Shown here: positions 26,485-34,878 of the stretch, piece by piece
Position numbering within the stretch: position 1 is the first letter of the stretch
Layout: each line of letters begins with the position of its first letter
Assembly (NCBI RefSeq): GCF_030552895.1
Contig: NZ_CP130649.1
Location: 806,001 to 870,000 of the forward strand
Origin: Tatumella ptyseos
GTDB lineage: Bacteria; Pseudomonadota; Gammaproteobacteria; Enterobacterales; Enterobacteriaceae
Direction of reading: 5' to 3'
Length of the DNA stretch: 64,000 nt
Translations under genes and position numbers: made by a program
The notes under the pieces: model-generated
What the model was told of the DNA's origin: nothing
The model's input: the letters and a program-made list of their open reading frames with translations, nothing else
Database searches by the model: none

Positions 26485-28593
26485 ATGGACAGAATACTCA
26501 CATTAATTAATCATTCTGAGCACTCTCAACGGTTAATTATCACACGCTTAACAGGTAGTGAGGCGCTCTCAACATTGGGGCAGTATACCCTACAAGCCGA
26601 AACGGTCAGCCGGACAGGGAACGACCAAGATGATGCTACGGATATTGATTTACAGACGTTAATCGGCCAATCCGTTAGTGTTCGTATTGCATTAGAAGCG
26701 GAGCGACAGCCTAGCTCGTCGCAACCACCGATACGATGGATTAACGGGATAATTGAGAAGGCTCGCTATCTTGGCCACGATGCGCAACATTCACAATATG
26801 AACTCGTAATCTGCCCTTGGTTCTTTTTACTGAGTAAGACGATCGATTTTAAAATTTATCAGCAAAAATCTGTCGTCGATATTTTACACGATGTACTCAA
26901 AGATTATGGGTGCCCTTATGAGTGCAGACTGAGCGAGACCTATCCCTCTTTGGATTACCAAGTGCAATACGGGGAAAGCGATTATGATTTCGTGCAAAGA
27001 TTGCTGGAGAAGTGGGGGATTTATTGGTTTATCGAGCATACCGAAATGAACCATAAAGTGGTCTTTGTCGACAGTCCGCATGCGCACCCACCTTTTAGTC
27101 ATGACGGTTATCAGACACTGCCCTATCTTGCGCAGTCTCCTGCTTATCAAGCACCTTATATCCATACTTTCCATTATCAAGAAGCGCTAACGAGCGGCCA
27201 CTGGGTAACGTCGGATTACGATTTCACCGCCTCCCGTAAAACGCTGTTGGTGAGTGAATTACAACCAAGAAATACTCATTTCAATAGTATGGAGATCTAT
27301 GACTGGCCAGGAGACTTTACTGATACTGGGGTAGGTGAACATCTGGCAAAAATTAGGATTGAGGCATTGGGCGCACTGGGCCATCGCTGTACAGGGACGG
27401 CCGAATTAAGAGGGATGACGTGTGGAACTCAATTCTCCCTCTCGGGTTATCCAGTTGAAAAGGCCAATCGACCCTATTTTATTTTAAGTACTGACGTGGA
27501 CATTGTGAATAATCGCCAGAGTTCCACCCTAGCCAGGGGTGAAACGACCTGTCATTTTACCGTTCAGCCACTCGCTAAACGTTACCGTCACCCTCAACTT
27601 ACCCCCAAACCGAGAACTTTCGGACCGCAAACGGCGAAGGTCACTGGCCCTGCTGAGAAGGAAATTTGGACCGATCAATACGGGCGCGTAAAGGTGCGGT
27701 TTCAGTGGGATCGCTACGGTCAGAATAGTGAAGCCGATTCGTGTTGGTTACGCGTTAGCCAAGCTTGGGCCGGTAATCGCTTTGGTGGCATGTATATTCC
27801 CCGTGTCGGCCATGAGGTCATCGTCGATTTTATCCAAGGCGATCCGGATCGGCCTTTAATCATTGGGAGCTTATATAACGACAAATCGATTCCCCCTTGG
27901 ACGTTACCCAATCATGGTAGCCAAAGTGGACTGGTTAGCCGAAGTGTAGGAGGAAATGACGCTAATTATAACGGTATCCGTTTTGAAGACCAGTTAGGAC
28001 AGGAACAATACTGGGAACAAGCAGAGCGCAATATGCACCGTTTAACAAAACAAAATGAAGTACAAGTTATTGGTGCATCACAACAGATTGAGGTAGGCCA
28101 GGATCATCGTTCTACCGTCGCAGGGTCGAGTAACTATGCTATTGGCGCATCGCTAGGGGTGACTGTCGGCGGAGCACATCATACTACGGTCGGAGGCCTA
28201 ATCAGTACCAATGCGGGGGCGGCAATTGGCATTAATGCAGGAGGGGCAATTGGAATCAATGCGGGAGGAGCGATTGGTATTGCGAGTGGCGGAGCCATGT
28301 CAATGGTAACCGGAGGAGCCATGGGTTTAGCGGTAGGCGGAGCATTAGGCTTAAGTTCCGGGGGCGATCTCGTTATTTCTGCTAGACGAATTCGGATCAT
28401 TGCCGATAGCCAAATTATCTTACAAGCAGGACAGATTGATTTTAATCCCGGTGATGCTGGCCCACGTGGCGGAGGCGGAGGGGGCGGTGTCATTGGCCTG
28501 CCGGGTATTACTCCTACGGCAGGGTTATTTATTGAGAAGACATTACCACTACCGATCCCAACCATGACGGGAAGTATTAACCCCGATGTTTAA
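26485..28593 (+). CDS. vgrG: T6SS spike protein VgrG (TssI)
   Basis: This 702-residue protein has the gp27-like part (HSQYELVICPWFFLLSKTID, then YPSLDYQVQYGESDYDFVQR), the gp5-like OB fold with WTDQYGRVKVRFQWDRYG and IPRVGHEVIVDFIQGDPDRP, and a beta-helical needle. The needle includes a run of short GGA-type repeats (about 555-630: GGAIGINAGGAIGIASGGAM and similar), then a glycine stretch. The C-terminus (about 660-702) ends in PTAGLFIEKTLPLPIPT and has no recognisable effector domain, so this is probably a structural spike that carries the PAAR protein encoded next. Confidence 0.95.
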   Translation: MDRILTLINHSEHSQRLIITRLTGSEALSTLGQYTLQAETVSRTGNDQDDATDIDLQTLIGQSVSVRIALEAERQPSSSQPPIRWINGIIEKARYLGHDAQHSQYELVICPWFFLLSKTIDFKIYQQKSVVDILHDVLKDYGCPYECRLSETYPSLDYQVQYGESDYDFVQRLLEKWGIYWFIEHTEMNHKVVFVDSPHAHPPFSHDGYQTLPYLAQSPAYQAPYIHTFHYQEALTSGHWVTSDYDFTASRKTLLVSELQPRNTHFNSMEIYDWPGDFTDTGVGEHLAKIRIEALGALGHRCTGTAELRGMTCGTQFSLSGYPVEKANRPYFILSTDVDIVNNRQSSTLARGETTCHFTVQPLAKRYRHPQLTPKPRTFGPQTAKVTGPAEKEIWTDQYGRVKVRFQWDRYGQNSEADSCWLRVSQAWAGNRFGGMYIPRVGHEVIVDFIQGDPDRPLIIGSLYNDKSIPPWTLPNHGSQSGLVSRSVGGNDANYNGIRFEDQLGQEQYWEQAERNMHRLTKQNEVQVIGASQQIEVGQDHRSTVAGSSNYAIGASLGVTVGGAHHTTVGGLISTNAGAAIGINAGGAIGINAGGAIGIASGGAMSMVTGGAMGLAVGGALGLSSGGDLVISARRIRIIADSQIILQAGQIDFNPGDAGPRGGGGGGGVIGLPGITPTAGLFIEKTLPLPIPTMTGSINPDV

Positions 28594-28614
28594 GTTTATA
28601 ACAGGAGATGACTA

Positions 28615-28878
28615 ATGCTAATGGCGAGGGTGGGTGATATCACTACACATGGTGGTACGGTAATCAACGGTTGTGTTGCAGTACGATGTATGGGGCTCCC
28701 TTTAGCACTAACGGGCGTGAGCCTCACAAGTTGCGCACTTTTACATGCGACAAGTCCAATAGTCACGGGCTCTACCGCAGTCTTTGTAACAGGCATCCCT
28801 GTTGCGCGGGTAGGGGATACGACAGGTTGTGGAGCGCAGATTATCAGTGGAGCAATCAATGTATTTATTAGAAATTGA
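28615..28878 (+). CDS. PAAR-repeat spike-tip protein
   Basis: This 87-residue protein consists of a PAAR domain only: MARVGDITTHGGTVINGC near the start and VARVGDTTGCGAQIISGA near the end, both with the VGD/HGG-type zinc-binding motifs. It sharpens the VgrG spike. There is no transmembrane region, prePAAR motif or C-terminal toxin, so it is not the expected client of the EagR-like chaperone. AGGAGA precedes the ATG at 28615; an ATG two codons on (28621) is an alternative start. Confidence 0.92.
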   Translation: MLMARVGDITTHGGTVINGCVAVRCMGLPLALTGVSLTSCALLHATSPIVTGSTAVFVTGIPVARVGDTTGCGAQIISGAINVFIRN

Positions 28879-29296
28879 ACTATTGAGGCAGGAAAATCTT
28901 TTTCGGCAACACCAGGGGAGGAGCAGTTTTTGTGGAGAAGGCGACTATTATTTGGAGAGCTCTGGCGCTAAATATCCTTTACAGCAACTGGCAAGAGAAT
29001 ACTGGATATATCAGGAGCAGCCCTCTTACCAAAGTCGCACCTCGAGCTCGACACTTGAAGCGGATAGTGAGTCTTGTTTCCAGCAACAAATTAAAGCGTC
29101 AGCTTATCAACTGGTGACAACCCTCGCGCAAGCACCAGAAACGATTGCCCAGATCCTAAAGAGCCTTGAACAAGAGCTTCCAGAAACACTCCCCCTTGGT
29201 CTAGTAACGACTGGCAATGATATTTTAAACATTATTGAATGTCAGGGTGCTTTCGCCGATCTGGCATTAACAGTAAATAGAGGGAAATTACGATGA
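28859..29296 (+). CDS. Unrecognised T6SS-locus protein between PAAR and TssE
   Basis: The 145-residue product begins at the ATG at 28859, which has GGAG 8 bases upstream and overlaps the end of the PAAR gene by 20 bases; a GTG ten codons upstream is possible. The protein is soluble, without signal peptide or membrane segments, mostly helical and rich in Gln and Glu (EIELLRQENLFRQHQG at the start, TIAQILKSLEQELPETLPLG in the middle). I do not recognise the family. Its ATGA overlap with tssE suggests that it is translated with the baseplate subunit; a baseplate accessory, spike adaptor or effector-linked role are all possible. Confidence 0.7.
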   Translation: MYLLEIELLRQENLFRQHQGRSSFCGEGDYYLESSGAKYPLQQLAREYWIYQEQPSYQSRTSSSTLEADSESCFQQQIKASAYQLVTTLAQAPETIAQILKSLEQELPETLPLGLVTTGNDILNIIECQGAFADLALTVNRGKLR

Positions 29297-29766
29297 GTAA
29301 TACCCAATGGTGTACACCTGTAACCTTATTTAAGTTATTAGATGATGTTCACTGCGATGATGGGGCTTTTTCGGTTGATGCCTCGATGATAAAGCAAATC
29401 CTCACTGAGGATTTAATGCAATTATTGAATAGCCAACCCCCAGAGCTACCTTGTCTAACTCGTGAAGAGCCTTTGATTGAATCATCGGTACTTAATTACG
29501 GATTGGGCATCACTATTGGTGAGGCCATCTCATCTCAGTGCTTTCCACAAATCGAACGGGCAATTAAAACGGCCATTATTCGCTTTGAACCTCGTATTGA
29601 TTCTCAAACTCTAACGGTCTCCGTTGCGTCACTCGGTACGCCGGCACACTCAATGTCGCAACTGACATTAACGATCACTGCTCAAATCCTTTTTTACCCA
29701 CAAAATATAACACTGCACTTAGCAGGTACTTATGATACGGCTTCAGCAAAGGCTTGGTTTGAATGA
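29293..29766 (+). CDS. tssE: T6SS baseplate protein TssE (gp25-like)
   Basis: This 157-residue protein has the gp25/TssE pattern: LIESSVLNYGLGITIGEAIS near residue 60, then IERAIKTAIIRFEPRIDSQT and a strand-rich end with QLTLTITAQILFYP. TssE joins TssF and TssG in the wedge and starts sheath polymerisation. Its place at the far end of the locus, after PAAR and an unknown gene, is not the usual position next to tssC or tssF. It is the last T6SS gene in the window. Confidence 0.88.
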   Translation: MSNTQWCTPVTLFKLLDDVHCDDGAFSVDASMIKQILTEDLMQLLNSQPPELPCLTREEPLIESSVLNYGLGITIGEAISSQCFPQIERAIKTAIIRFEPRIDSQTLTVSVASLGTPAHSMSQLTLTITAQILFYPQNITLHLAGTYDTASAKAWFE

Positions 29767-29930
29767 GGGGGTTAAACATTATACATATGAGATTATTGTA
29801 TTCGGAATAATGAATAATAAATAAATCCTATTTCCATATATCTTTTTTTAATCTACTCTGGCTAACGTTTGTTAATTATTTTTAGGGGGTTATATTAATT
29901 TAATTAACATGTAAGGGCTTGTGGGTAAAA

Positions 29931-30530
29931 ATGGAATCATTAATTGTCAGGGTGGTAGGTAATGATGCTTACTTCAAATTTGGGATTGTTTCATTGGTAA
30001 TTGGACAATGGCGTGAAGGGATTAACGGAATAAAAATTGCTCCTGATGACTCGACAAGCTTCCACCTTAGTTTTGATTGTCGGGAAGAGGTCGTTATTAT
30101 TAACCTCGCTGACATGATAGGCATTAGCAGTTTGCCTGAAGATAAAAAAATATACTGGGAGAATATTTATATTCCATTTAATTGCCGCCGAAGTACTTTA
30201 ACGCAAATCGATGGTAAAATTTCGAGAATTTTGGCAGTGTTTAGTTGGAAAATATCGACTCATCTAGAGTTGGTTGATCTTGTTGCGCAAAATGATCTTA
30301 AACGCTATCAGCAATTGTCACCCACTGAGTTCAGGATCATTAACCTTATTGGCCAAGGGGCTGATTGCCATTTGATCGCAAAAAAAATGATGCGTTCTAT
30401 TAAAACAGTTCGTACGCATTATCGAAGCGCTTGTCGCAAGCTAGGTTTTGATAACCAAGCAGATCTTTTCAGATTTGCTAGATATATCTCAAATAATAAC
30501 TGCGGCTCAATTAATACGCTCTGCTTATAA
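29931..30530 (+). CDS. LuxR-type DNA-binding regulator next to the T6SS locus and autotransporter
   Basis: The 199-residue protein has a C-terminal LuxR/FixJ helix-turn-helix (about 130-190): LSPTEFRIINLIGQGADCHL, then IAKKMMRSIKTVRTHYRSAC and KLGFDNQADLFRFARYI. The N-terminal 125 residues show no receiver-domain aspartate pattern that I recognise; the layout resembles small fimbrial/capsule regulators such as RcsA, FimW or EcpR. I use the ATG at 29931; earlier in-frame TTG/GTG codons exist. It starts 164 bases after tssE and ends 15 bases before the autotransporter, so it may be autoregulated with it. A role in controlling the T6SS/fimbria locus is possible but not shown. Confidence 0.75.
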   Translation: MESLIVRVVGNDAYFKFGIVSLVIGQWREGINGIKIAPDDSTSFHLSFDCREEVVIINLADMIGISSLPEDKKIYWENIYIPFNCRRSTLTQIDGKISRILAVFSWKISTHLELVDLVAQNDLKRYQQLSPTEFRIINLIGQGADCHLIAKKMMRSIKTVRTHYRSACRKLGFDNQADLFRFARYISNNNCGSINTLCL

Positions 30531-30545
30531 AATAAGGACGTTACG

Positions 30546-33545
30546 ATGAACAAAGGAATTTCATCTAGTACTAAGCGTGGGAGTTTAACAAAAAAACATC
30601 TCTTCTACTGTATGCTTTTTTTAGGACCTATTGAAGTCTCTGCGGAGGTTTATGAAAAACTCGTTATTGATAAGTCTGGATATTGGAAAGATATAGTCAT
30701 AGATAATACTTCAACCACTAATGGTGCGCTTTTAATCCAGGACGGTGCAATAGTCAATATGCATAATGCCGACATTACAGTGGGGTTAATCAGTGGTACT
30801 GCAATAAGAACCTATTATGGAAATTTCTCTGCTGAGAATTTAAAAATAAAAGTTAAAGACAGTCAGGGAAGGGCGCTAGGGATTAGTATTGGTCCGACCA
30901 GTCAAGTTAACTTGAATAATATGACCTTGGTTAATGAAGGCAAAGGTGAGGGGATTTTTTTTAATACTGAAGAAAATACTCAATCGGGATTAAACCTTTC
31001 TAACAGTTCTATAGAAACGACTAATGGTGCTGGGATACTTTCGATGTTTGGTATTTTGGCAGTGAATAACGTCGACGTTTTAGCACGAGGTGATTTCGCT
31101 CACGCTATTAATATGAATACCGGTACGACAGACCTCACCATCTCTGATAGCACATTAAGCACGACGGGGGAGGAAAGTTATGGGGTCTGGATGATCCATA
31201 ATGGCGGTAAAATGAATGCAGAGACGACATCGATAAGTACCTTAGGACGAAAATCGCATGGGGTTGTGTTACAGCGTACTCAGCCTACTGCGCCACTGAG
31301 TGAAGCCGTGCTAAAGAATATAAATATTGAAACCTCTGGAGAGGGAGCGCATGGTATTTACAGTGAAGGTAATATTGATGGCTCGAATATTTCTTTTCAT
31401 ACTTTCAATAAGGGATCTTACGGCGTTTTCTCTGTGGGGGAAGGTCGAGTAAATTTGAAAGACTCATCTATTTTCACATACAGAGATGATTCTTATGGCG
31501 TTGCTCTACTCAATGGTTCGAAGTTTGAAGGGGGCTCGCTCTATATTGTAACGCAAGGGAATGCTTCCCATGGTATTTACAACGATCGAGGCTCTTTTAA
31601 ACTGAATAATAGTCATTTATTTATAATTGGAGGAAAATCTGCGGGAGTATTACTCAGTAGTGATAGATCAAAAAATAACTTTTCTTACACCGATCTCAGC
31701 CTCTTATCCCCTACAGCTGAAATTAATAATACATTAATCGAAACAAGTACAAATAACGCAGGAAATGGTATTGTAGTTGTAAACGGTGCATCATCGGTTA
31801 AATTAGTCGGGAGCAAGATCAATTATCGACAAGGTTATGCTCTCTCTGCACTAACGACCAGCGATAACCAGAATAACTCGTTCTCTTCAGCTCTATATGT
31901 TAATGCATTAAATAGCGTTATCTATGGAAACATCCTTGCTACAGATAATAATAAAATCTATTTGGATCTTAAGGGGGACGGAGGGTACTTAAGCGCCGCT
32001 GTTACTAATGTTGAGTTGATAAATTTACAACAAAGTCATTGGGACATAACCGGTACCAGTCAGGTTAAGTCGCTCAATAATGATGGTGATATTCGTTTTG
32101 ATTCAGATAATCTCTCTGATCAGTTAATCATCGAGGGGAATTATAGTGGCAAAGGATCACTCTTGATGCGGGCAAACTTATCCGGTGACGATTCACCCGC
32201 TAATAAAGTGATTATTAAAGGGGACGTTTTATCGGGAAGCTCTACGGCGGTTAGTGTAGAAAACCTAGGGGGTTTAGGGGCAGAGACGATTAATGGGATT
32301 GAGTTAATCTCTGTCGGCGGTACTTCTTATGGCGAGTTCACTCAAGAGGGAAGGATTGTTGCGGGGGCTTATGAATACCACTTAACGAAACAAGCCGAAA
32401 GTTGGTATCTTCGTAATGACTCTCCCAAGCCGACGCCAGATCCTCAGCCACAACCGACGCCTGATCCCCAACCACAACCGACACCTGATCCACAGCCACA
32501 ACCGATACCTGATCCACAGCCACAACCGATACCTAATCCACAACCACAGCCCCATCCAGATCCGACATATCGTGTTGAAGCAGGGAGCTATCTAGCCAAT
32601 TATATTGCGGGTAATACCCTATTCACTACCTCACTGTTTGAACGAGAGTCCGATCCTTTTGACCATGAACAATCGCTTCTTGGCCAAAATAGCGCGACTT
32701 TATGGCTAAGACAGATGGGAGGACGCAGCAGCTGGTCTGACAGCAGTGGGCAACTAAAAACCAAGTCTAATCGTTATATCGCGCAATTAGGCGGGGCTCT
32801 ACTACATATTGAGACACCCCAAGGTGGGCGTTGGAGCACTGGGGTTATGGCGGGTTATGGCCATCATCGTAATTCGACAATCTCTAACCGCGTTTCATAT
32901 CGTGCAAAAGGGAGTGTGAATGGTTATAGCACGGGATTGTATTCAACTTGGATAAATGATAATTCCGGCAAAGGGGGGTACGTAGATAGTTGGTTACTTT
33001 ATAACTGGTTCAATAATTCCGTTAAAGGGGATCAACTTCGTCCACAATATTATCGTTCCAAAGGGATTACCGCCAGTATTGAGGCAGGATATTTGTCTGA
33101 AGTAATGAAATTCAAAGGTAGTCTAGGATCCGAATACCGTTGGTTTATAAAACCGTCGGCACAACTCATCTATCAGGGCGTTAAGCACCACGATATCATT
33201 GAAGATAATAAGACACGCATCAGTAATGTGGGTAAAAATAACCTTCAAAGTAAACTCGGTTTTAGAAGCTGGATACGCGGTCGACATATTCTGGACGAAA
33301 AGACTGATCGTTATTTTCAGCCTTTTGCAGAGATTAACTGGATACGGAATTCAAAGCGTCATGGCGTTAAGATGGACGCAACTAAAGTGGAACTCGCCGG
33401 TGCAGAGAATCTGGCTGAAATGAAGCTGGGTCTTGAAGCTACTCTCTCTAAGCAAGCGAGCATTTGGGCGAATACGGCAGTACAGGTCGGTAATTATGGC
33501 TACAACGATAGCCGACTCACTGTAGGCGGTAAATGGCGTTTTTAA
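30546..33545 (+). CDS. Type Va autotransporter adhesin-like protein
   Basis: This 999-residue protein has an N-terminal signal peptide (basic stretch, then LFYCMLFLGPIEVSA), and a passenger of right-handed beta-helix rungs (about 30-620) with repeated SHGIY, SYGVF, AHGIYSEG and SAGVLL turns. A Pro/Gln-rich linker (about 629-670) follows, then a C-terminal beta-barrel (about 680-999) ending GGKWRF with the terminal aromatic recognised by the BAM complex. No protease triad or toxin domain is seen. It is probably a surface adhesin similar to pertactin/AIDA-type proteins. AAGGACG precedes the ATG, 15 bases behind the LuxR-type gene. Confidence 0.9.
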   Translation: MNKGISSSTKRGSLTKKHLFYCMLFLGPIEVSAEVYEKLVIDKSGYWKDIVIDNTSTTNGALLIQDGAIVNMHNADITVGLISGTAIRTYYGNFSAENLKIKVKDSQGRALGISIGPTSQVNLNNMTLVNEGKGEGIFFNTEENTQSGLNLSNSSIETTNGAGILSMFGILAVNNVDVLARGDFAHAINMNTGTTDLTISDSTLSTTGEESYGVWMIHNGGKMNAETTSISTLGRKSHGVVLQRTQPTAPLSEAVLKNINIETSGEGAHGIYSEGNIDGSNISFHTFNKGSYGVFSVGEGRVNLKDSSIFTYRDDSYGVALLNGSKFEGGSLYIVTQGNASHGIYNDRGSFKLNNSHLFIIGGKSAGVLLSSDRSKNNFSYTDLSLLSPTAEINNTLIETSTNNAGNGIVVVNGASSVKLVGSKINYRQGYALSALTTSDNQNNSFSSALYVNALNSVIYGNILATDNNKIYLDLKGDGGYLSAAVTNVELINLQQSHWDITGTSQVKSLNNDGDIRFDSDNLSDQLIIEGNYSGKGSLLMRANLSGDDSPANKVIIKGDVLSGSSTAVSVENLGGLGAETINGIELISVGGTSYGEFTQEGRIVAGAYEYHLTKQAESWYLRNDSPKPTPDPQPQPTPDPQPQPTPDPQPQPIPDPQPQPIPNPQPQPHPDPTYRVEAGSYLANYIAGNTLFTTSLFERESDPFDHEQSLLGQNSATLWLRQMGGRSSWSDSSGQLKTKSNRYIAQLGGALLHIETPQGGRWSTGVMAGYGHHRNSTISNRVSYRAKGSVNGYSTGLYSTWINDNSGKGGYVDSWLLYNWFNNSVKGDQLRPQYYRSKGITASIEAGYLSEVMKFKGSLGSEYRWFIKPSAQLIYQGVKHHDIIEDNKTRISNVGKNNLQSKLGFRSWIRGRHILDEKTDRYFQPFAEINWIRNSKRHGVKMDATKVELAGAENLAEMKLGLEATLSKQASIWANTAVQVGNYGYNDSRLTVGGKWRF
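32430..32549 (+). repeat. Five tandem 24-bp units encoding the PTPDPQPQ linker
   Basis: Five in-frame 24-base units encode Pro-Thr/Ile-Pro-Asp/Asn-Pro-Gln-Pro-Gln. They form a rigid linker between passenger and barrel of the autotransporter. The copies differ at several third positions, which argues against very recent expansion, but copy number could vary by slippage without changing the frame. Confidence 0.9.
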
Positions 33546-33568
33546 ATAATCGCTATCTGTAGCGCGAG

Positions 33569-33624
33569 GGCGGAAATAGACTGTATAAGAAATATCCGGT
33601 TAATGCAGAAAGTTTCCGCCTTTT
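33569..33624 (+). terminator. Possible terminator of the autotransporter unit
   Basis: GGCGGAAA (33569-33576) and TTTCCGCC (33613-33620) pair across a long 36-base loop, followed by TTTT. The long loop makes this a weak candidate. Confidence 0.4.
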
Positions 33625-33698
33625 ATATTATGCTAGGACACCAATATTCTTGCTTTCTTACTAATAAGAAAGTCGATGTTCTCGCTAGTGGAGCGCGC

Positions 33699-34772
33699 AT
33701 GCGATTTAATTATCTTATCGTACCTATAATTACTCTTCTCTGTTCATGCAGTAGCCACTCGCACCGTTCAGATAACCAAACTGCTCCGCAAGGTGGCTTT
33801 TTATTGAAGCCTGCAACCTTGACCCAAAATGACTTAACCGGTGATTTTGCAGGAAATCCGCGAGCAGAACAATTCATTGATATGATGGTCGAAAAGCACG
33901 GGTTTAATCGCCAGCAACTTATCGCTTGGCTAAGCCAAACTCGCCGCTTGGACTATGTGTTGAGATTAATGGACCGTCAGGCACCTAATTACACGCCTGC
34001 CCCTGGCCCTAACGGCGCATGGATCCGTTATCGTAATAAGTTTATCACCGACTCCAACGTACAAAATGGCGTCGTTTTCTGGAATCAGTACCAAGATGCG
34101 CTGTCCAGAGCTGAAATCCAATATGGTGTCCCGGCAGAAATTATTGTTGGTATTATTGGGGTGGAGACACGTTGGGGCCGTGTGATGGGTAAAACACGCA
34201 TTATCGATGGCCTTGCCACGCTCGCTTTTGATTACCCTCGCCGAGCAACCTATTTTAGTAGTGAATTAGAAACCTTCTTATTGATGTCGCAACATGAGCA
34301 AGATAATCCACTAACGTTAAGAGGTTCGTTTGCGGGCGCTATGGGGTATGGCCAATTTATGCCTTCAGCGTACAAACAGTTTGCGGTCGATTTTAATGGT
34401 GATGGCCATGTAAACCTGTGGGATCCCGTTGATGCGATTGGTAGTGTTGCACATTATTTCCAACAAAGCGGTTGGAAAACAGGACAACCTGTCGCAATTG
34501 TCGGCACTGGGCAAGCACCAGGTTTAGAAAACGGTTACTCAACCCGTTATACCGTTAGCCAATTACAAAATAGCGGATTGACGCCTCAACAAGCACTTCC
34601 TGGTTCACAAAAAGTCAGTCTATTGCGCCTCGATATGGGGAATAGTTACCAATATTGGTTCGGCTTACCGAATTTCTATGCGATAACCCGCTATAACCAT
34701 AGTACACAGTATGCGATGGCCGTCTGGCAACTAGGTGAATCAGTGCGTGCTTCTAGACAGAACAACCTGTAA
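33699..34772 (+). CDS. mltB: Membrane-bound lytic murein transglycosylase B
   Basis: The protein has 357 residues from the ATG at 33699, which follows a GTGGAG site and starts a lipoprotein signal (IVPIITLLCSCSS, lipidation at the second cysteine). It cleaves peptidoglycan glycan strands to 1,6-anhydro ends at the outer membrane. The catalytic glutamate lies in IIGVETRWGRVMGKTR, and the substrate-groove motif GAMGYGQFMPSAY and the NGDGHVNLWDPVDAIGS segment are intact. An upstream extension of the frame would put 32 residues before the signal and is unlikely. mltB-pncC-recA is the usual enterobacterial order. Confidence 0.93.
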   Translation: MRFNYLIVPIITLLCSCSSHSHRSDNQTAPQGGFLLKPATLTQNDLTGDFAGNPRAEQFIDMMVEKHGFNRQQLIAWLSQTRRLDYVLRLMDRQAPNYTPAPGPNGAWIRYRNKFITDSNVQNGVVFWNQYQDALSRAEIQYGVPAEIIVGIIGVETRWGRVMGKTRIIDGLATLAFDYPRRATYFSSELETFLLMSQHEQDNPLTLRGSFAGAMGYGQFMPSAYKQFAVDFNGDGHVNLWDPVDAIGSVAHYFQQSGWKTGQPVAIVGTGQAPGLENGYSTRYTVSQLQNSGLTPQQALPGSQKVSLLRLDMGNSYQYWFGLPNFYAITRYNHSTQYAMAVWQLGESVRASRQNNL

Positions 34773-34788
34773 CAGGAATCAATAATTG

Positions 34789-34825
34789 CGTGGCGACTAG
34801 TCAATTTTTTGTTCGCCACGTTGTT
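34789..34825 (+). terminator. Terminator after mltB
   Basis: CGTGGCGA (34789-34796) pairs with TCGCCACG (34813-34820) around a T-rich loop, followed by TTGTT. It separates mltB from pncC. Confidence 0.6.
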
Positions 34826-34878
34826 ACTATTTCATAATGAGTAAATAATCGCCGTGACCACGGGATGAAGGAGAGGTT

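Noticed and set aside
28179..28565. A leftward 128-codon frame rich in Pro and Ala
   Set aside because: It is antisense to the GGA-type repeats of the vgrG needle; the pattern follows from the glycine codons and has no ribosome-binding site.
26485..28593. VgrG as an evolved effector
   Set aside because: The C-terminus after the glycine stretch is about 45 residues with no catalytic motif or recognisable domain.
29767..29930. Terminator after tssE
   Set aside because: AT-rich short repeats here do not form a convincing stem with a T tract, so I do not call one.
33603..33698. Extension of mltB upstream of 33699
   Set aside because: It would precede the lipoprotein signal peptide and overlap the terminator-like stem.
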